Assembly (NCBI GenBank): GCA_963682175.1
Contig: OY821793.1
Span: forward strand, 25,813,493-25,877,492
Direction: 5' to 3'
Source: Triglochin maritima
Taxonomy: Eukaryota > Streptophyta > Magnoliopsida > Alismatales > Juncaginaceae
DNA: 64,000 nucleotides
Translations under genes and position numbers: made by a program
Notes under the pieces: generated by a model
Seen by the model: only the letters and a program-made list of their open reading frames with translations
Databases searched by the model: none
Told to the model about the DNA's origin: nothing
Part shown: positions 22,495 through 37,040 of the stretch, in pieces
Position numbering within the stretch: the first letter of the stretch is position 1
How the letters are laid out: the number at the start of each line of letters is the position of its first letter

Positions 22495-25400
22495 CTAAGG
22501 CTCACCTAAGGTCCACTCAGGCCATTGCTTGGGACAAACGATGCGGCAGCTTCCACTTTGCCCGCGGGCAACACCCATGGACTTCCAAACGCGCTTTGGA
22601 AGCGAATGGGGTAGGCAACAACCGTGGGAACCCAAGCATGGGCACGAGCAATGTCCCAAAGAACTTTCCCCACGAGAAACCCCCATTCCCTTCCGAACGC
22701 GTTCGGAAGTGCACGGGAAGGCAACAACCTTGGGCAACCGAGCACGTCGAAGAGCAACGTCCACAGGCACCTTGGTCTTTGCCCACGAGCAACCTCCATT
22801 TCACCTACAAGTGCGCTTTCACTTCCAAACGTGTTTTGGAAGCGAATGCCGCAGGCCACTGCCGCGAGCACACACTAGGCCCTAGCGTGGCGCTGACATG
22901 CCAACTATGACAACACTAGGCTAGTGTCCATCGCCCGACTGCCAAATCACTTCGAGATGGGTGCGCCTCGTAGATAACGCGGATGGATATGTGGGGTCCT
23001 AAGTTCCATAAACCGTGGTTGGGCCGCCTAAAGACCACTTAGAAACTAGGTGTGGGGCTGGCCACATGCCACGCGTGGAGCTGGCCAAAGGCCACTCCGT
23101 CGCCACCCCGCAGGCCAACACCAAATCGGCTGGGCCTTGAGCATCCGAGCTCCAAATCATGCGTTCTAACTTGCATTACGTAGACAATTCATCCCTCTAT
23201 CTGCCCCTAAAATTTCAGAGCAAACGCCCAAGTATTCGGGGTCGCGCCTCCTCCAAGAAGACGTAGCTCCCTACCAGCCACGCCCCCACATCATCAGCAT
23301 TCTTCATCTCATCGCGCCTCGCCCTACATACATCTAAATCGGGCATTCTAAGAGGAGTTACCCATCCACTCCTCCGCACTATGTGCTCGGGTGCCCAAAT
23401 ATAGACTAAGGCTCACCTAAGGTCCACTCAGGCCATTGCTTGGGACAAACGATGCGGCAGCTTCCACTTTGCCCGCGGGCAACACCCATGGACTTCCAAA
23501 CGCGTTTTGGAAGCGAATGGGGTAGGCAACAACCGTGGGAACCCAAGCATGGGCACGAGCAACGTCCCAAAGAACTTTCCCCACGAGAAACCCCCATTCC
23601 CTTCCGGACGCGTTCGGAAGTGCACGGGAAGGCAACAACCTTGGGCAACCGAGCACGTCGAAGAGCAACGTCCACACGCACCTTGGTCTTTGCCCACGAG
23701 CAACCTCCATTTCACCTACAAGTGCGCTTTCACTGCCAAACGTGTTTTGGAAGCGAATGCCGCAGGCCACTGCCGCGAGCACACACTAGGCCCTAGCGTG
23801 GCGCTGACATGCCAACTATGACAACACTAGGCTAGTGTCCATCGCCCGACCGCCAAATCACTCCGAGATGGGTGCGCCTCGTAGATAACGCGGATGGATA
23901 TGTGGGGTCCTAAGTTCCATAAACCGTGGTTGGGCCGCCTAAAGACCACTTAGAAACTAGGTGTGGGGCTGGCCACATGCCACGCGTGGAGCTGGCCAAA
24001 GGCCACTCCGTCGCCACCCTGCAGGCCAACACCAAATCGGCTGCGCCTCGAGCATCCGAGCTCCAAATCGTGCGTTCTAACTTGCATGACGTAGACAATT
24101 CATCCCTCTATCTGCCCCTAAAATTTCAGAGCAAACGCCCAAGTATTCGGGGTCGCGCCTCCTCCAAGAAGACGTAGCTCCCTACCAGCCACGCCCCCAC
24201 ATCATCAGCATTCTTCATCTCATCGCGCCTCGCCCTACATACATCTAAATCGGGCATTCTAAGAGGAGTTACCCATCCACTCCTCCGCACTATGTGCTCG
24301 GGTGCCCAAATATAGACTAAGGCTCACCTAAGGTCCACTCAGGCCATTGCTTGGGACAAACGATGCGGCAGCTTCCACTTTGCCCGCGGGCAACACCCAT
24401 GGACTTCCAAACGCGTTTTGGAAGCGAATGGGGTAGGCAACAACCGTGGGAACCCAAGCATGGGCACGAGCAACGTCCCAAAGAACTTTCCCCACGAGAA
24501 ACCCCCATTCCCTTCCGGACGCGTTCGGAAGGGCACGGGAAGGCAACAACCTTGGGCAACCGAGCACGTCGAAGAGCAACGTCCACAGGCACCTTGGTCT
24601 TTGCCCACGAGCAACCTCCATTTCACCTACAAGTGCGCTTTCACTTCCAAACGTGTTTTGGAAGCGAATGCCGCAGGCCACTGCCGCGAGCACACACTAG
24701 GCCCTAGCGTGGCGCTGACATGCCAACTATGACAACACTAGGCTAGTGTCCATCGCCCGACTGCCAAATCACTCCGAGATGGGTGCGCCTCGTAGATAAC
24801 GCGGATGGATATGTGGGGTCCTAATTTTCATAAACCGTGGTTGTGCCGCCTAAAGACCACTTAGAAACTAGGTGTGGGGCTGGCCACATGCCACGCGTGG
24901 AGCTGGCCAAAGGCCACTCCGTCGCCACCCTGCAGGCCAACACCAAATCGGCTGCGCCTTGAGCATCCGACCTCCAAATCGAGCGTTCTAACTTGCATTA
25001 CGTAGACAATTCATCCCTCTATCTGACCCTAAAAGTTCAGAGTAAACGCCCAAGTATTCGGGGTCGTGCTTCCTCCAAGAAGACGTAGCTCCCTACCAGC
25101 CACGCCCCCACATCATCAGCATTATTCATCTCATCGCGCCTCGCCCTACATACATCCAAATCGGGCATTCTAAGAGGAGTTACCCATCCACTCCTCCTCA
25201 CTATGTGCTCGGGTGCCCAAATATAGACTAAGGCTCACCTAAGGTCCACTCAGGCCATTGCTTGGGACAAACGATGCGGCAGCTTCCACTTTGCCCGCGG
25301 GCAACACCCATGGACTTCCAAACGCGTTTTGGAAGCGAATGGGGTAGGCAACAACCGTGGGAACCCAAGCATGGGCATGAGCAACGTCCCAAAGAACTTT

Positions 25401-27048
25401 CCCCACGAGAAACCCCCATTCCCTTCCGGACGCGTTCGGAAGTGCACGGGAAGGCAACAACCTTGGGCAACCGAGCACGTCGAAGAGCAACGTCCACAGG
25501 CACCTTGGTCTTTGCCCACGAGCAACCTCCATTTCACCTACAAGTGCGCTTTCACTTCCAAACGTGTTTTGGAAGCGAATGCCGCAGGCCACTGCCGCGA
25601 GCACACACTAGGCCCTAGCGTGGCGCTGACATGCCAACTATGACAACACTAGGCTAGTGTCCATCGCCCGACTGCCAAATCACTCCGAGATGGGTGCGCC
25701 TCGTAGATAACGCGGATGGATATGTGGGGTCCTAAGTTCCATAAACCGTGGTTGGGCCGCCTAAAGACCACTTAGAAACTAGGTGTGGGGCTGGCCACAT
25801 GCCACGCGTGGAGCTGGCCAAAGGCCACTCCGTCGCCACCCTGCAGGCCAACACCAAATCGGCTGCGCCTCGAGCATCCGACCTCCAAATCGAGCGTTCT
25901 AACTTGCATTACGTAGACAATTCATCCCTCTATCTGCCCCTAAAATTTCATAGCACACGCCCAAGTATTCGGGGTCGTGCCTCCTCCAAGAAGACTTAGC
26001 TCCATACCAGCCACGCCCCCACATCATCAGCAATCTTCATCTCATCGCGCCTCGCCCTACATACATCTAAATCGGGCATTCTAAGAGGAGTTACCAATCC
26101 ACTCCTCCTCACTATGTGCTCGGGTGCCCAAATATAGACTAAGGCTCACCTAAGGTCCACTCAGGCCATTGCTTGGGACAAACGATGCGGCAGCTTCCAC
26201 TTTGCCCGCGGGCAACACCCATGGACTTCCAAACGCGCTTTGGAAGCGAATGGGGTAGGCAACAACCGTGGGAACCCAACCATGGGCACGAGCAACGCCC
26301 CAAAGAACTTTCCCCACGAGAAACCCCCATTCCCTTCCGGACGCGTTCGGAAGTGCACGGGAAGGCAACAACCTTGGGCAACCGAGCACGTCGAAGAGCA
26401 ACGTCCACAGGCACCTTGGTCTTTGCCCACGAGAAACCTCCATTTCAACTACAAGTGCGCTTTCACTGCCAAACGTGTTTTGGAAGCGAAGCCGCAGCCC
26501 ACTGCCGCGAGCACACACTAGGCCCTAGCGTGGCGCTGACATGCCAACTATGACAACACTAGGCTAGTGTCCATCGCCCGACCGCCAAATCACTACGAGA
26601 TGGGCGCGCCTCGTAGATAATGCGGATGGATATGTGGGGTCCTAAGTTCCATAAACCGAGGTTGGGCCGCCTAAAGACCACTTAGAAACTAGGTGTGGGG
26701 CTGGCCACATGCCACGCGTGGAGCTGGCCAAAGGCCACTCCGTCGCCACCCTGCAGGCCAACACCAAATCGGCTTCGCCTCGAGCATCCGACCTCCAAAT
26801 CGAGCGTTCTAACTTGCATTACGTAGACAATTCATCCCTCTATCTGCCCCTAAAAGTTCAGAGCAATCTCCCAAGTATTCGGGGTCGCGCCTCCTCCAAG
26901 AAGACGTAGCTCCCTACCAGCCACGCCCCCACATCATCAGCATTCTTCATCTCATCGCGCCTCGCCCTACATACATCTAAATCGGGCATTCTAAGAGGAG
27001 TTACCCATCCACTCCTCCTCACTATGTGCTCGGGTGCCCAAATATAGA
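22495..27048. repeat. 5-monomer HOR, copy 2 (M25-M29)
   Basis: This repeats M20-M24 with only a handful of base differences that I could see, for example CGCGCTTTGG for CGCGTTTTGG in M25, CACCCCGCAGG near 23106, CAGAGTAAACG near 25038 and CACAGGCACC for CACAAGCACC in M28. That suggests well above 99% identity over about 4.55 kb. Confidence 0.88.
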
Positions 27049-28870
27049 CTAAGGCTCACCTAAGGTCCACTCAGGCCATTGCTTGGGACAAACGATGCGG
27101 CAGCTTCCACTTTGCCCGCGGGCAACACCCATGGACTTCCAAACGCGCTTTGGAAGCGAATGGGGTAGGCAACAACCGTGGGAACCCAACCATGGGCACG
27201 AGCAACGTCCCAAAGAACTTTCCCCACGAGAAACCCCCATTCCCTTCCGGACGCGTTCGGAAGTGCACGGGAAGGCAACAACCTTGGGCAACCGAGCACG
27301 TCGAAGAGCAACGTCCACAGGCACCTTGGTCTTTGCCCACGAGCAACCCCCATTTCACCTACAAGTGCGCTTTCACTTCGAAACGTGTTTTGGAAGCGAA
27401 TGCTGCAGGCCACTGCCGCGAGCACACACTAGGCCCTAGCGTGGCGCTGACATGCCAACTATGACAACACTAGGCTAGTGTCCATCGCCCGACCGCCAAA
27501 TCACTCCGAGATGGGTGCGCCTCGTAGATAATGTGGATGGATATGTGGGGTCCTAATTTCCATAAACCGTGGTTGTGCCGCCTAAAGACCACTTAGAAAC
27601 TAGGTGTGGGGCTGGCCACATGCCACGCGTGGAGCTGGCCAAAGGCCACTCCGTCGCCACCCTGCAGGCCAACACCAAATCGGCTGCGCCTTGAGCATCC
27701 GACCTCCAAATCGAGCGTTCTAACTTGCATTACGTAGACAATTCATCCCTCTATCTGCCCCAAAAAGTTCAGAGCAAACGCCCAAGTATTCGGGGTCGTG
27801 CTTCCTCCAAGAAGACGTAGCTCCCTACCAGCCACGCCCCCACATCATCAGCATTATTCATCTCATCGCGCCTCGCCCTACATACATCCAAATCGGGCAT
27901 TCTAAGAGGAGTTACCCATCCACTCCTCCTCACTATGTGCTCGGGTGCCCAAATATAGACTAAGGCTCACCTAAGGTCCACTCAGGCCATTGCTTGGGAC
28001 AAACGATGCGGCAGCTTCCACTTTGCCCGCGGGCAACACCCATGGACTTCCAAACGCGTTTTGGAAGCGAATGGGGTAGGCAACAACCGTGGGAACCCAA
28101 GCATGGGCACGAGCAACGTCCCAAAGAACTTTCCCCACGAGAAACCCCCATTCCCTTCCGGACGCGTTCGGAAGTGCACGGGAAGGCAACAACCTTGGGC
28201 AACCGAGCACGTCGAAGAGCAACGTCCACAGGCACCTTGGTCTTTGCCCACGAGCAACCTCCATTTCACCTACAAGTGCGCTTTCACTTCCAAACGTGTT
28301 TTGGAAGCGAATGCCGCAGGCCACTGCCGCGAGCACACACTAGGCCCTAGCGTGGCGCTGACATGCCAACTATGACAACACTAGGCTAGTGTCCATCGCC
28401 CGACTGCCAAATCACTCCGAGATGGGTGCGCCTCGTAGATAACGCGGATGGATATGTGGGGTCCTAAGTTCCATAAACCGTGGTTGGGCCGCCTAAAGAC
28501 CACTTAGAAACTAGGTGTGGGGCTGGCCACATGCCACGCGTGGAGCTGGCCAAAGGCCACTCCGTCGCCACCCTGCAGGCCAACACCAAATCGGCTGCGC
28601 CTTGAGCATCCGACCTCCAAATCGAGCGTTCTAACTTGCATTACGTAGACAATTCATCCCTCTATCTGCCCCTAAAAGTTCAGAGCAAACGCCCAAGTAT
28701 TCGGGGTCGTGCTTCCTCCAAGAAGACGTAGCTCCCTACCAGCCACGCCCCCACATCATCAGCATTCTTCATCTCATCGCGCCTCGCCCTACATACATCT
28801 AAATCGGGCATTCTAAGAGGAGTTACCCATCCACTCCTCCTCACTATGTGCTCGGGTGCCCAAATATAGA
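27049..28870. repeat. Monomers M30-M31
   Basis: M30 carries CCAACCATGG, TTCGAAACG and GAATGCTGCAGG, and a tail with GCCCCAAAAAGTTC. M34 repeats all of these, and M36 shares the head variants. M31 is close to M17. Confidence 0.85.
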
Positions 28871-29757
28871 CTAAGGCTCACCTAAGGTCCACTCAGGCCA
28901 TTGCTTGGGACAAACGATGCGGCAGCTTCCACTTTGCCCGCGGGCAACACCCATGGACTTCCAAACGCGTTTTGGAAGCGAATGGGGTAGGCAACAACCG
29001 TGGGAACCCAAGCATGGGCACGAGCAACGTCCCAAAGAACTTTCCCCACGAGAAACCCCCATTCCCTTCCGGACGCGTTCGGAAGTGCACGGGAAGGCAA
29101 CAACCTTGGGCAACCGAGCACGTCGAAGAGCAACGTCCACAGACACCTTGGTCTTTGCCCACGAGCAACCTCCAATTCACCTACAAGTGCGCTTTCACTG
29201 CCAAACGTGTTTTGGAAGAGAAGCCGCAGCCCACTGCCGCGAGCACACACTAGGCCCTAGCGTGGCGCTGACATGCCAACTATGACAACACTAGGCTAGT
29301 GTCCATCGCCCGACCGCCAAATCACTCCGAGATGGGTGCGCCTCGTAGATAACGCGGATGGATATGTGGGGTCCTAAGTTCCATAAACCGTGGTTGGGCC
29401 GCCTAAAGACCACTTAGAAACTAGGTGTGGGGCAGGCCAAAGGCCACTCCGTCGCCACCCTGCAGGCCAACACCAAATCGGCTGCGCCTCGAGCATCCGA
29501 CATCCAAATCGAGCGTTCTAACTTGCATTACGTAGACAATTCATTCCTCTATCTGCCCCTAAAAGTTCAGAGCAAACGCCCAAGTATTCGGGGTCGTGCC
29601 TCCTCCAAGAAGACGTAGCTCCCTACCAGCCACGCCCCCACATCATCAGCATTATTCGTCTCATCGCGCCTCGCCCTACATACATCTAAATCGGGCATTC
29701 TAAGAGGAGTTACCCATCCACTCCTCCTCACTATGTGCTCGGGTGCCCAACTATAGA
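28871..29757. repeat. Short monomer M32 (887 bp), relative of M18
   Basis: M32 has the same 23-bp deletion (junction near 29433), the same GAAGAGAAGCCGCAGCCC, GACATCCAAATC and TTCATTCCTC as M18. It differs by CTCCAATTCACC, ATTATTCGTCTC and CAACTATAGAC. The shared deletion shows one event followed by copying. Confidence 0.92.
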
Positions 29758-30667
29758 CTAAGGTTCACCTAAGGTCCACTCAGGCCATTGCTTGGGACAA
29801 ACGATGCGGCAGCTTCCACTTTGCCCGCGGGCAACACCCATGGACTTCCAAGCGCGTTTTGGAAGCGAATGGGGTAGGCAACAACCGTGGGAACCCAAGC
29901 ATGGGCACGAGCAACGTCCCAAAGAACATTCCCCACGAGAAACCCCCATTCCCTTCCGGACGCGTTCGGAAGTGCACGGGAAGGCAACAACCTTGGGCAA
30001 CCGAGCACGTCGAAGAGCAACGTCCACAGGCACCTTGGTCTTTGCCCACGAGAAACCTCCATTTCAACTACAAGTGCGCTTTCACTGCCAAACGTGTTTT
30101 GGAAGCGAAGCCGCAGCCCACTGCCGCGAGCACACACTAGGCCCTAGCGTGGCGCTGACATGCCAACTATGACAACACTAGGCTAGTGTCCATCGCCCGA
30201 CCGCCAAATCACTACGAGATGGGCGCGCCTCGTAGATAATGCGGATGGATATGTGGGGTCCTAAGTTCCATAAACCGAGGTTGGGCCGCCTAAAGACCAC
30301 TTAGAAACTAGGTGTGGGGCTGGCCACATGCCACGCGTGGAGCTGGCCAAAGGCCACTCCGTCGCCACCCTGCAGGCCAACACCAAATCGGCTTCGCCTC
30401 GAGCATCCGACCTCCAAATCGAGCGTTCTAACTTGCATTACGTAGACAATTCATCCCTCTATCTGCCCCTAAAAGTTCAGAGCAATCTCCCAAGTATTCG
30501 GGGTCGCGCCTCCTCCAAGAAGACGTAGCTCCCTACCAGCCACGCCCCCACATCATCAGCATTCTTCATCTCATCGCGCCTCGCCCTACATACATCTAAA
30601 TCGGGCATTCTAAGAGGAGTTACCCATCCACTCCTCCTCACTATGTGCTCGGGTGCCCAAATATAGA
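29758..30667. repeat. Monomer M33 (910 bp), relative of M19
   Basis: M33 shares CCAAGCGCG, GAACATTCCCC, TTTCAACTAC and GCAATCTCCC with M19 but lacks its extra G. The unit start reads CTAAGGTTCACC, a private change in the anchor. Confidence 0.88.
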
Positions 30668-33399
30668 CTAAGGCTCACCTAAGGTCCACTCAGGCCATTG
30701 CTTGGGACAAACGATGCGGCAGCTTCCACTTTGCCCGCGGGCAACACCCATGGACTTCCAAACGCGCTTTGGAAGCGAATGGGGTAGGCAACAACCGTGG
30801 GAACCCAACCATGGGCACGAGCAACGTCCCAAAGAACTTTCCCCACGAGAAACCCCCATTCCCTTCCGGACGCGTTCGGAAGTGCACGGGAAGGCAACAA
30901 CCTTGGGCAACCGAGCACGTCGAAGAGCAACGTCCACAGGCACCTTGGTCTTTGCCCACGAGCAACCCCCATTTCACCTACAAGTGCGCTTTCACTTCGA
31001 AACGTGTTTTGGAAGCGAATGCTGCAGGCCACTGCCGCGAGCACACACTAGGCCCTAGCGTGGCGCTGACATGCCAACTATGACAACACTAGGCTAGTGT
31101 CCATCGCCCGACCGCCAAATCACTCCGAGATGGGTGCGCCTCGTAGATAATGTGGATGGATATGTGGGGTCCTAATTTCCATAAACCGTGGTTGTGCCGC
31201 CTAAAGACCACTTAGAAACTAGGTGTGGGGCTGGCCACATGCCACGCGTGGAGCTGGCCAAAGGCCACTCCGTCGCCACCCTGCAGGCCAACACCAAATC
31301 GGCTGCGCCTTGAGCATCCGACCTCCAAATCGAGCGTTCTAACTTGCATTACGTAGACAATTCATCCCTCTATCTGCCCCAAAAAGTTCAGAGCAAACGC
31401 CCAAGTATTCGGGGTCGTGCTTCCTCCAAGAAGACGTAGCTCCCTACCAGCCACGCCCCCACATCATCAGCATTATTCATCTCATCGCGCCTCGCCCTAC
31501 ATACATCCAAATCGGGCATTCTAAGAGGAGTTACCCATCCACTCCTCCTCACTATGTGCTCGGGTGCCCAAATATAGACTAAGGCTCACCTAAGGTCCTC
31601 TCAGGCCATTGCTTGGGACAAACGATGCGGCAGCTTCCACTTTGCCCGCGGGCAACACCCATGGACTTCCAAACGCGTTTTGGAAGCGAATGGGGTAGGC
31701 AACAACCGTGGGAACCCAAGCATGGGCACGAGCAACGTCCCAAAGAACTTTCCCCACGAGAAACCCCCATTCCCTTCCGGACGAGTTCGGAAGTGCACGG
31801 GAAGGCAACAACCTTGGGCAACCGAGCACGTCGAAGAGCAACGTCCACAGGCACCTTGGTCTTTGCCCATGAGCAACCTCCATTTCACCTACAAGTGCGC
31901 TTTCACTGCCAAACGTGTTTTGGAAGCGAAGCCGCAGCCCACTGCCGCGAGCACACACAAGGCCCTAGCGTGGCGCTGACATGCCAACTATGACAACACT
32001 AGGCTAGTGTCCATCGCCCGACCGCCAAATCACTCCGAGATGGGTGCGCCTCGTAGATAAGGTGGATGGATATGTGGGGTCCTAAGTTCCATAAACCGTG
32101 GTTGGGCCGCCTAAAGACCACTTAGAAACTAGGTGTGGGGCTGGCCACATGCCACGCGTGGAGCTGGCCAAAGGCCACTCCGTCGCCACCCTGCAGGCCA
32201 ACACCAAATCGGCTGCGCCTCGAGCATCCGACCTCCAAAACGAGCGTTCTAACTTGCATTACGTAGACAATTCATCCCTCTATCTGCCCCTAAAAGTTCA
32301 GAGCAATCTCCCAAGTATTCGGGGTCGCGCCTCCTCCAAGAAGACGTAGCTCCCTACCAGCCACGCCCCCACATCATCAGCATTCTTCATCTCATCGCGC
32401 CTCGCCCTACATACATCTAAATCGGGCATTCTAAGAGGAGTTACCCATCCACTCCTCCTCACTATGTGCTCGGGTGCCCAAATATAGACTAAGGCTCACC
32501 TAAGGTCCACTCAGGCCATTGCTTGGGACAAACGATGCGGCAGCTTCCACTTTGCCCGCGGGCAACACCCATGGACTTCCAAACGCGCTTTGGAAGCGAA
32601 TGGGGTAGGCAACAACCGTGGGAACCCAACCATGGGCACGAGCAACGTCCCAAAGAACTTTCCCCACGAGAAACCCCCATTCCCTTCCGGACGCGTTCGG
32701 AAGTGCACGGGAAGGCAACAACCTTGGGCAACCGAGCACGTCGAAGAGCAACGTCCACAGGCACCTTGGTCTTTGCCCACGAGCAACCCCCATTTCACCT
32801 ACAAGTGCGCTTTCACTTCGAAACGTGTTTTGGAAGCGAATGCTGCAGGCCACTGCCGCGAGCACACAGTAGGCCCTAGCGTGGCGCTGACATGCCAACT
32901 ATGACAACACTAGGCTAGTGTCCATCGCCCGACCGCCAAATCACTCCGAGATGGGTGCGCCTCGTAGATAATGTGGATGGATATGTGGGGTCCTAAGTTC
33001 CATAAACCATGGTTGGGCCGCCTAAAGACCACTTAGAAACTAGGTGTGGGGCTGGCCACATGCCACGCGTGGAGCTGGCCAAAGGCCACTCCGTCGCCAC
33101 CCTGCAGGCCAACACCAAATCGGCTGCGCCTCGAGCATCCGACCTCCAAAACGAGCGTTCTAACTTTCATTACGTAGATAATTCATCCCTCTATCTGCCC
33201 CTAAAATTTCAGAGCAAACACCCAAGTATTCGGGGTCGCGCCTCCTCATAGAAGACGTAGCTCCCTACCAGCCACGCCCCCACATCATCAGCATTCTTCA
33301 TCTCATCGCGCCTCGCCCTACATACATCTAAATCGGGCATTCTAAGAGGAGTTACCCATCCACTCCTCCTCACTATGTGCTCTGGTGCCCAAATATAGA
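30668..33399. repeat. Monomers M34-M36
   Basis: M34 is nearly the same as M30, and M36 has the same head. M35 has AGGTCCTCTCAGG, GGACGAGTTCGG, CCCATGAGC and CACACAAGGCC, and is 910 bp. M36 has CACACAGTAGG and a tail with CCATGGTTGGG, TTTCATTACG and CTCCTCATAGAAG, as in the tail of M1. Confidence 0.85.
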
Positions 33400-36300
33400 C
33401 TAAGGCTCACCTAAGGTCCACTCAGGCCGTTGCATGGGACAAACGATGCGGCAGCTTCCACATTGCCCGCGGGCAACACCCATGGACTTCCAAACGCGTT
33501 TTGGAAGCGAATGGGCTAGGCAACAACCGTGGGAACCCAAGCATGGGCACGAGCAACGTCCCAGAGAACTTTCCCCACGAGAAACCCCCATTCCCTTCCG
33601 GACGCGTTCGGAAGTGCATGGGAAGGCAACAACCTTGGGCAACCGAGCACGTCGAAGAGCAACGTCCACAGGCACCTTGGTCTTTGCCCACGAGCAACCC
33701 CCATTTCACCACAAGTGCACTTTCACTTCGAAACGTGTTTTGGAAGCGAATGCCGCAGGCCACTGCCGCGAGCACACACTAGGCCCTAGCGTGGCGCTGA
33801 CATGCCAACTATGACAACACTAGGCTAGTGTCCATCGCCCGACCGCCAAATCACTCCGAGATGGGTGCGCCTCGTAGATAACGCGGATGGATATGTGGGG
33901 TCCTATGTTCCATAAACCTTGGTTGGGCCGCCTAAAGACCACTTAGAAACTAGGTGTGGGGCAGGCCACATGCCCCGCGTGGAGCTGGCCAAAGGCCACT
34001 CCGTCGCCACCCTGCAGGCCAACACCAAATCGGCTGCGCCTCGAGCATCCGACCTCCAAATAGAGCGTTCTAACTTGCATCACGTAGACAATTCATCCCT
34101 CTATCGGCCCCTAAAATTTCAGAGCAAACGCCCAAGTATTCGGGGTCGCGCCACCTCCAAGAAGACGTAGCTCCCTACCAGCCACGCCCCCACATCATCA
34201 GCATTCTTCATCTCATCGCGCCTCGCCCTACATACATCTAAATCGGGCATTCTAAGAGGAGTTACCCATCCACCCCTCCTCACTATGTGCTCGGGTGCCC
34301 AAATATAGACTAAGGCTCACCTAAGGTCCACTCAGGCCATTGCTTGGGACAAATGATGCGGTAGCTTCCACTTTGCCCGCGGGCAACACCCATGGACTTC
34401 CAAACGCGTTTTGGAAGCGAATAGGGTAGGCAACAACCGTGGGAACCCAAGCATGGGCACGAGCAACGTCCCAAAGAACTTTCCCCACGAGAAACCCCCA
34501 TTCACTTCCGGACGCGTTCGGAAGTGCACAGGAAGGCAACAACCTTGGGCAACCGAGCACGTCGAAGAGCAACGTCCACAGGCACCTTGGTCTTTGCCCA
34601 CGAGCAACCCCCATTTCACCTACAAGTGCACTTTCACTTCGAAACGTGTTTTGGAAGCGAATGCCGCAGGCCACTGCCGCGAGAACACACTAGGCCCTAG
34701 CGTGGCGCTGAAATGCCAACTATGACAACACTAGGCTAGTGTCCATCGCCCGACCGCCAAATCACTCCGAGATGGGTGCGCCTCGTAGATAACGCGGATG
34801 GATATGTGGGGTCCTAAGTTCCATAAACCTTGGTTGGGCCGCCTAAAGACCACTTAGAAACTAGGTGTGGGGCTGGCCACATGCCACGCGTGGAGCTGGC
34901 CAAAGGCCACTCCGTCGCCACCCTAAAGGCCAACACCAAATCGGTTGCGCCTCGAGCATCCGACCTCTAAATCGAGCGTTCTAACTTGCATTACGTAGAA
35001 CATTCATCCCTCTATCGGCCCCTAAAAGTTTAGAGCAAACGCCCAAGTATTCAGGGTCGGGCCTCCTCCAAGAAGAAGTAGCTCCCTACCAGCCACGCCC
35101 CCACATCATAAGCATTCTTCATCTCATCACGCCTCGCCCTACATACATCTAAATCGGGCATTCTAAGAGGAGTTACCCATCCACTCCTCCTCACTATGTG
35201 CTCGGGTGCCCAAATATAGACTAAGGCTCACCTAAGGTCCACTCAGGCCATTGCTTGGGACAAATGATGCGGTAGCTTCCACTTTGCCCGCGGGCAACAC
35301 CCATGGACTTCCAAACGCGTTTTGGAAGCGAATGGGGTGGGCAACAACCGTGGGAACCCAAGCATGGGCACGAGCAACGTCCCAAAGAACTTTCCCCATG
35401 AGAAACCCCCATTCCCTTCCGGACACGTTCGGAAGTGAACGGGAAGGCAACAACCTTGGGCAACCGAGCACGTCGAAGAGCAACGTCCACAGGCACCTTG
35501 GTCTTTGCCCACGAGCAACCCCCTTTTCACCTACAAGTACACTTTCACTTCGAAACGTGTTTTGGACGCGAATGCCGCAGGCCACTGCCGCGAGCACACA
35601 CTAGGCCCTAGCGTGGCGCTGACATGCCAACTAAGACAACACTAGGCTAGTGTCCATCGCCCGACCACCAAATCACTCCGAGATGGGTGCGCCTCGTAGA
35701 TAACGCGGATGGATATGTGGGGTCCTAAGTTACATAAACCGTGGTTGGGCCGCCTAAAGACCACGTAGAAACTAGGTGTGGGGCTGGCCACTTGCCACGC
35801 GTGGAGCTGGCCAAAGGCCACTCCGTCGCCACCCTGCAGGCCAACACCAAATCGGCTGCGCCTCGAGCATCCGACCTCCAAATCGAGCGTTCTAACTTGC
35901 ATTTCGTAGACAATTCATCCCTCTATCTGTCCCTAAAATTTCAGAGCAAACGCCCAAGTATTCGGGGTCGTGCCTCCTCCAAGAAGACGTAGCTCCCTAC
36001 CAGCCACGCCCCCACATCATCAGCATTCTTCATCTCATCGCGCCTCCCCTACATACATCTAAATCGGGCATTCTAAGAGGAGTTACCCATCCACTCCTCC
36101 TCACTATGTGCTCGGGTGCCCAAATATAGACTAAGGCTCACCTAAGGTCCACTCAGGCCATTGCTTGGGACAAACAATGCGGCAACTTCCACTTTGCCCG
36201 CGGGCAACACCCATGGACTTCCAAACGCGTTTTGGAAGCGAATGGGGTAGGCAACAAGCGTGGGAACCCAAGCATGGGCACGAGCAACGTCCCAGAGAAC

Positions 36301-37040
36301 TTTCCCCATGAGAAACCCCCATTCCCTTCCGGACGCGTTCGGAATTGCACGGGAAGGCAACAACCTTGGGCAACCGAGCACGTCGAAGAGCAACGTCCAC
36401 AGGCACCTTGGTCTTTGCCCACGAGCAACCCCCATTTCACCACAAGTGCACTTTCACTTCGAAACGTGTTTTGGAAGCGAATTCCGCAGGCCACTGCCGC
36501 GAGCACACACTAGGCCCTAGCGTGGCGCTGACATGCCAACTATGACAACACTAGGCTAGTGTCCATCGCCCGACCGCCAAATCACTCCGAGATGGGTGCG
36601 CCTCGTAGATAACGCGGATTGATATGTGGGGTCCTAAGTTCCATAAACCTTGGTTGGGCCGCCTAAAGACCACTTAGAAATTAGGTGTGGGGCTGGCCAC
36701 ATGCCACGCGTGGAGCTGGCCAAAGGCCACTCCGTCGCCACCCTGCAAGCCAACACCAAATTGGCTGCGGCTCGAGCATCCGACCTCCAAATCGAGCGTT
36801 CTAACTTGCATCACGTAGACAATTCATCCCTCTATCGGCCCCTAAAATTTCAGAGCAAACGCCCAAGTATTCGGGGTCGCGCCTCCTCCAAGAAGACGTA
36901 GCTCACTACCAGCCACGCCCCCACATCATCAGCATTCTTCATCTCATCGCGCCTCGCCCTACATACATCTAAATCGGGCATTCTAAGAGGAGTTACCCAT
37001 CCACTCCTCCTCACTATGTGCTCGGGTGCCCAAATATAGA
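33400..37040. repeat. Diverged zone, first part (M37-M40)
   Basis: M37, M39 and M40 are 910 bp. M37 and M40 miss a T in CACCACAAGTGC; M39 misses a G in CGCCTCCCCTAC. M39 carries the most private changes seen so far (GGGGTGGGC, GGACACGTTC, AAGTGAACGG, CCCCCTTTTC, TTGGACGCG). M37 has CCGTTGCATGGG and CACATTGCCC. The M38 tail has CCTAAAGGCC in place of the CCTGCAGG site. Confidence 0.85.
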
